A DNA stretch of 5,773 nucleotides from Thermomicrobiales bacterium (lineage in GTDB: Bacteria; Chloroflexota; Chloroflexia; Thermomicrobiales; UBA6265), in NCBI GenBank assembly GCA_030447145.1, contig JAUJLY010000217.1, positions 1 through 5,773 on the forward strand, in the 5' to 3' direction. The first letter of the stretch is position 1; the number at the start of each line of letters is the position of its first letter. A program made the position numbers and the translations under genes. Below, piece after piece: positions 4,099-5,773 of this stretch. Under the pieces are notes generated by a model. That model did not search any database, was not told the DNA's origin, and saw only the letters and a program-made list of their open reading frames with translations.

Positions 4099-5277
4099 AT
4101 GAAGCTGCATCTGCCGATCGAGGCGCGTCTGCGTAACGCGGAGTCGGCCCTCCGCAAGGCGCAGGAGCGTCACCGTCTCGCTCTTCGGGCTGGTGGGCTG
4201 GGCTCATGGGAACTGGACCTCAGCACGATGATGCTGGAGACCTCGGAAGGGTGCAAGGTGAATTTCGGCCTCGCACCCCACGACGAGTTACCCTACAGCC
4301 GGCTGATGGAGATGATGCTGCCGGAGGACCGGCCCGCCATGCAGGCGTCCGTGAAGCGGGCGGTGGAGACTGGCGAGGGCTATCAAGCCGAGTATCGGAT
4401 TCGACGACCGAATGGGCAGATCACCTGGATTGCTGCCTACGGTCGGCCGTTTTTTACCGCCGATGGTACGCCTGAGATCATGTTGGGCACCACGCAGGAC
4501 ATTACTGACCGCAAGCATGCCGAGGCAGAACGTGAGCGGTTGCTCGCCGAGGCACGCGCCGCCCGAGACGAGGCCGAACGGGCAGTGCATATGCGGGATG
4601 TCTTCCTCACATTGACCGTCCACGACTTGCGCACTCCCGTCACCGCCATTCGCGGCCGTGCCCAGCTGCTGCAGCGACGACTGGTGCAGATGCAACTCCC
4701 CGCTGATGACCGGCAGCGTATCGAAGAGGGGCTGGACTGGCTGGAAGCCAGCACGACCCAGATGGAAGTCATCTTGGCAGAGTTGCAGGACGTTGCGCTG
4801 CTCGAGATCGGCCGACCGCTGGAGCTGAAATTTGCGCCTGCCAACTTGGTGGCCTTGGCGCGCTCATCTATCGAGCAGATCAGGCCGCAAACCGACAAGC
4901 ACCACATTTGTTTCGACACGCCCCACGAGCAGCTGTATACCACCGTCGACGCCAACCGAATCGACCGGGTCATCGACAACCTGCTGTCCAACGCCATCAA
5001 GTACAGCCCGGAGGGTGGCCGTGTGACGGTCTCGCTCGCGATGGAACCGGAGTGGGCGGTCCTGTCAGTGAGCGATGAAGGTGTGGGTATTCCGGCGGGT
5101 GAGCACGAGCTCATCTTCCAGCGGTACCGGAGAGGGACGAATGTGACCAATAGCTTTGAGGGAATAGGGATTGGGCTGGCTGGAGCCAGGCAGATCGTTG
5201 AGCAGCACAAGGGCAGCATGCACGTGGAGAGCCAGGAAGGTAAGGGCAGTACCTTTACCGTGCGGCTCCCCGTCTAG
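4099..5277 (+). CDS. Soluble PAS-domain sensor histidine kinase (HisKA-HATPase_c)
   Basis: This is a 392-residue cytoplasmic histidine kinase without signal peptide or membrane segments. It starts with a short coiled coil (about 8-30), then a PAS fold with PAC motif (about 25-138: LGSWELDLST, MMLPEDRPAM, EYRIRRPNGQITWI, GTTQDITDRKHAE), a linker coiled coil (139-166), the HisKA dimerisation domain with phosphoacceptor His175 in TVHDLRTPVTAIRG, and the HATPase_c domain. ATP-site boxes are present: N box DNLLSNAIKYSPEGG (N294, N298), G1 DEGVGIP (D326), F box FQRYRRG (F340) and G2 GIGIGL (355-360), so the enzyme should be active. The PAS domain would sense a small ligand, redox state or light; no cofactor-specific residue is evident to me. 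There is no receiver domain and no response regulator in the window, so it is an orphan here. AAAGGGA (4083-4089) lies 9 nt before ATG 4099. Confidence 0.93.
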   Translation: MKLHLPIEARLRNAESALRKAQERHRLALRAGGLGSWELDLSTMMLETSEGCKVNFGLAPHDELPYSRLMEMMLPEDRPAMQASVKRAVETGEGYQAEYRIRRPNGQITWIAAYGRPFFTADGTPEIMLGTTQDITDRKHAEAERERLLAEARAARDEAERAVHMRDVFLTLTVHDLRTPVTAIRGRAQLLQRRLVQMQLPADDRQRIEEGLDWLEASTTQMEVILAELQDVALLEIGRPLELKFAPANLVALARSSIEQIRPQTDKHHICFDTPHEQLYTTVDANRIDRVIDNLLSNAIKYSPEGGRVTVSLAMEPEWAVLSVSDEGVGIPAGEHELIFQRYRRGTNVTNSFEGIGIGLAGARQIVEQHKGSMHVESQEGKGSTFTVRLPV

Positions 5278-5284
5278 GTAGGAG

Positions 5285-5307
5285 GTGGGAGGCCCAAAGT
5301 CTCCCGC
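5285..5307. terminator. Hairpin just after the histidine kinase
   Basis: GTGGGAG (5285-5291) pairs with CTCCCGC (5301-5307) through seven pairs including one G-T wobble, with a 9-nt loop, 8 nt after the kinase stop. No T-run follows, so it is at best a weak or factor-assisted terminator. The G-rich GGGGGAG around 5323-5329 could compete for the same CTCCC arm. Confidence 0.35.
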
Positions 5308-5421
5308 TCCGGGAACGAAAACGGGGGAGTTACCTGGACTGAGGGCGTGGCGGGGCTGTGGAGAGACACATTGTCACTGAGAGCATGGTGCAAAACCGGG
5401 GGCGTGGCATGATGGGTTACC

Positions 5422-5543
5422 ATGAGTCACCTGCTTGCCCCGGACGACCTCTGGGAAGCCATTGAACCGCTGCTCCGAAGGAGCTGCCGAAACCAAAAGG
5501 GGGCCGCCCCCGCGTCCCGGACCGCGCCGCCCTCTCGGCATCC
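5422..5543 (+). pseudogene. IS5-family transposase, N-terminal fragment, frameshifted and truncated
   Basis: From ATG 5422 the frame reads MSHLLAPDDLWEAIEPLL, the typical N-terminus of IS5-family (IS427/IS1031-like) transposases. The reading then slips by one base near 5473-5477: the expected continuation KELPKPKGGRPRVPDRAAL appears in the frame that includes base 5475, and IS5 similarity ends around 5540 (RAALSA). The unshifted frame runs on as low-complexity Pro/Ala/Arg text to TGA 5596-5598. The helix-turn-helix-like N-terminus is present, but the whole DDE catalytic region is missing, so the element is dead. The stretch 5370-5421 before the ATG (around GAGAGCATGGTGCAAAACC) may contain the left end of the element, but I could not match a right-hand inverted repeat. 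The remnant sits directly before the KaiC-like gene and may have altered its promoter. Confidence 0.75.
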
Positions 5544-5610
5544 GACGTGCGCATACACTGCCGCAGGGTACGGGACCGGCGCGGTCTCTCCCGCAGGATG
5601 AAAGGACCCC

Positions 5611-5773
5611 ATGACCGAGCAGAACCAGGCAGCCGGTACGCGGCAGCCGACCCGCCTCCCCACCGGCATCGCGGGCTTTGACGCGATCACCGGCGGCGGG
5701 CTTCCCGTACACCGGACCTGCCTGATCACCGGTGTGCCGGGCGCCGGCAAGACCACCTTTGGCAACCAGCTGG
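5611..5773 (+). CDS. KaiC/RecA-superfamily ATPase, N-terminal part (cut by window end)
   Basis: The frame starts at ATG 5611, preceded by GAAAGGA (5600-5606) with a short 4-nt spacer, and runs off the end after 54 residues. After a polar leader (MTEQNQAAGTRQPT) the sequence RLPTGIAGFDAITGGGLPVH is the classic entry to KaiC-like domains ('T.I.G.D.ILGGGLP.G'), followed by CLITGVPGAGKTTFGNQL, a canonical Walker A loop with Lys47 and Thr48. Family members hydrolyse ATP as hexamers. Bona fide KaiC with KaiA/KaiB keeps circadian time in cyanobacteria, while the many KaiC-like proteins in Chloroflexota, Archaea and Proteobacteria have signalling or DNA-related roles, often near PAS-histidine kinases. 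RadA/Sms is less likely because its N-terminal zinc finger is absent. Whether a second ATPase domain follows cannot be seen. Confidence 0.85.
   Translation, partial: MTEQNQAAGTRQPTRLPTGIAGFDAITGGGLPVHRTCLITGVPGAGKTTFGNQL

Noticed and set aside
4437..5219. Minus-strand ORF of 260 aa over the histidine kinase
   Set aside because: Antisense of a clear kinase gene; Ser/Arg/Cys-rich translation without a family pattern.
5374..5765. Two overlapping minus-strand ORFs of 112 aa
   Set aside because: Both run antisense to the IS5 fragment and the KaiC-like start and have shadow-type composition.

Overview
The window is GC-rich (roughly 60%) bacterial DNA. The DNA-processing genes, the KaiC-like gene at the right edge and a soluble PAS-histidine kinase with a 'RDVFLTLTVHDLRTPVTAIRGRAQLLQRR'-style dimerisation segment are all in a style I associate with Chloroflexota (Thermomicrobia/Sphaerobacter-like). 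That assignment is an inference from protein style, not a proven identity.

Region 1 (1-3425) is a tightly packed plus-strand operon of seven genes that looks like the replication/accessory module of a prophage or integrative element. In order they are: the C-terminal part of a primase-type CHC2 zinc-finger protein (start outside the window), a DUF3987-type helicase/ATPase-like protein, a 60-residue protein resembling a free-standing TubC N-terminal docking domain, a 51-residue unknown, a 78-residue two-CxxC zinc-ribbon protein, a 133-residue protein with a C-x9-C-x10-C-x2-H motif (DUF5763-like), and a 119-residue charged helical unknown. Junctions are start/stop overlaps (11, 1, 4 and 1 nt) or gaps of 6-7 nt, so translational coupling is likely.

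Region 2 (3426-4098) has no convincing intact gene. Its left part carries several perfect small inverted repeats, including a nested one at 3496-3539. Its right part carries what reads like a decayed minus-strand coding sequence (3668-3949) broken by an in-frame TAA. The terminase or structural genes expected after such an operon are absent, so this is probably an eroded edge of the element.

Region 3 (4099-5277) is an intact cytoplasmic PAS-HisKA-HATPase histidine kinase with no response regulator in view. Region 4 (5278-5610) holds a hairpin after the kinase and the N-terminal stump of an IS5-family transposase that is both frameshifted and truncated. Region 5 (5611-end) is the start of a KaiC/RadA-type P-loop ATPase cut by the window edge. 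The kinase and the KaiC-like protein may both be signalling components, but a decayed insertion sequence separates them and nothing here proves a link.
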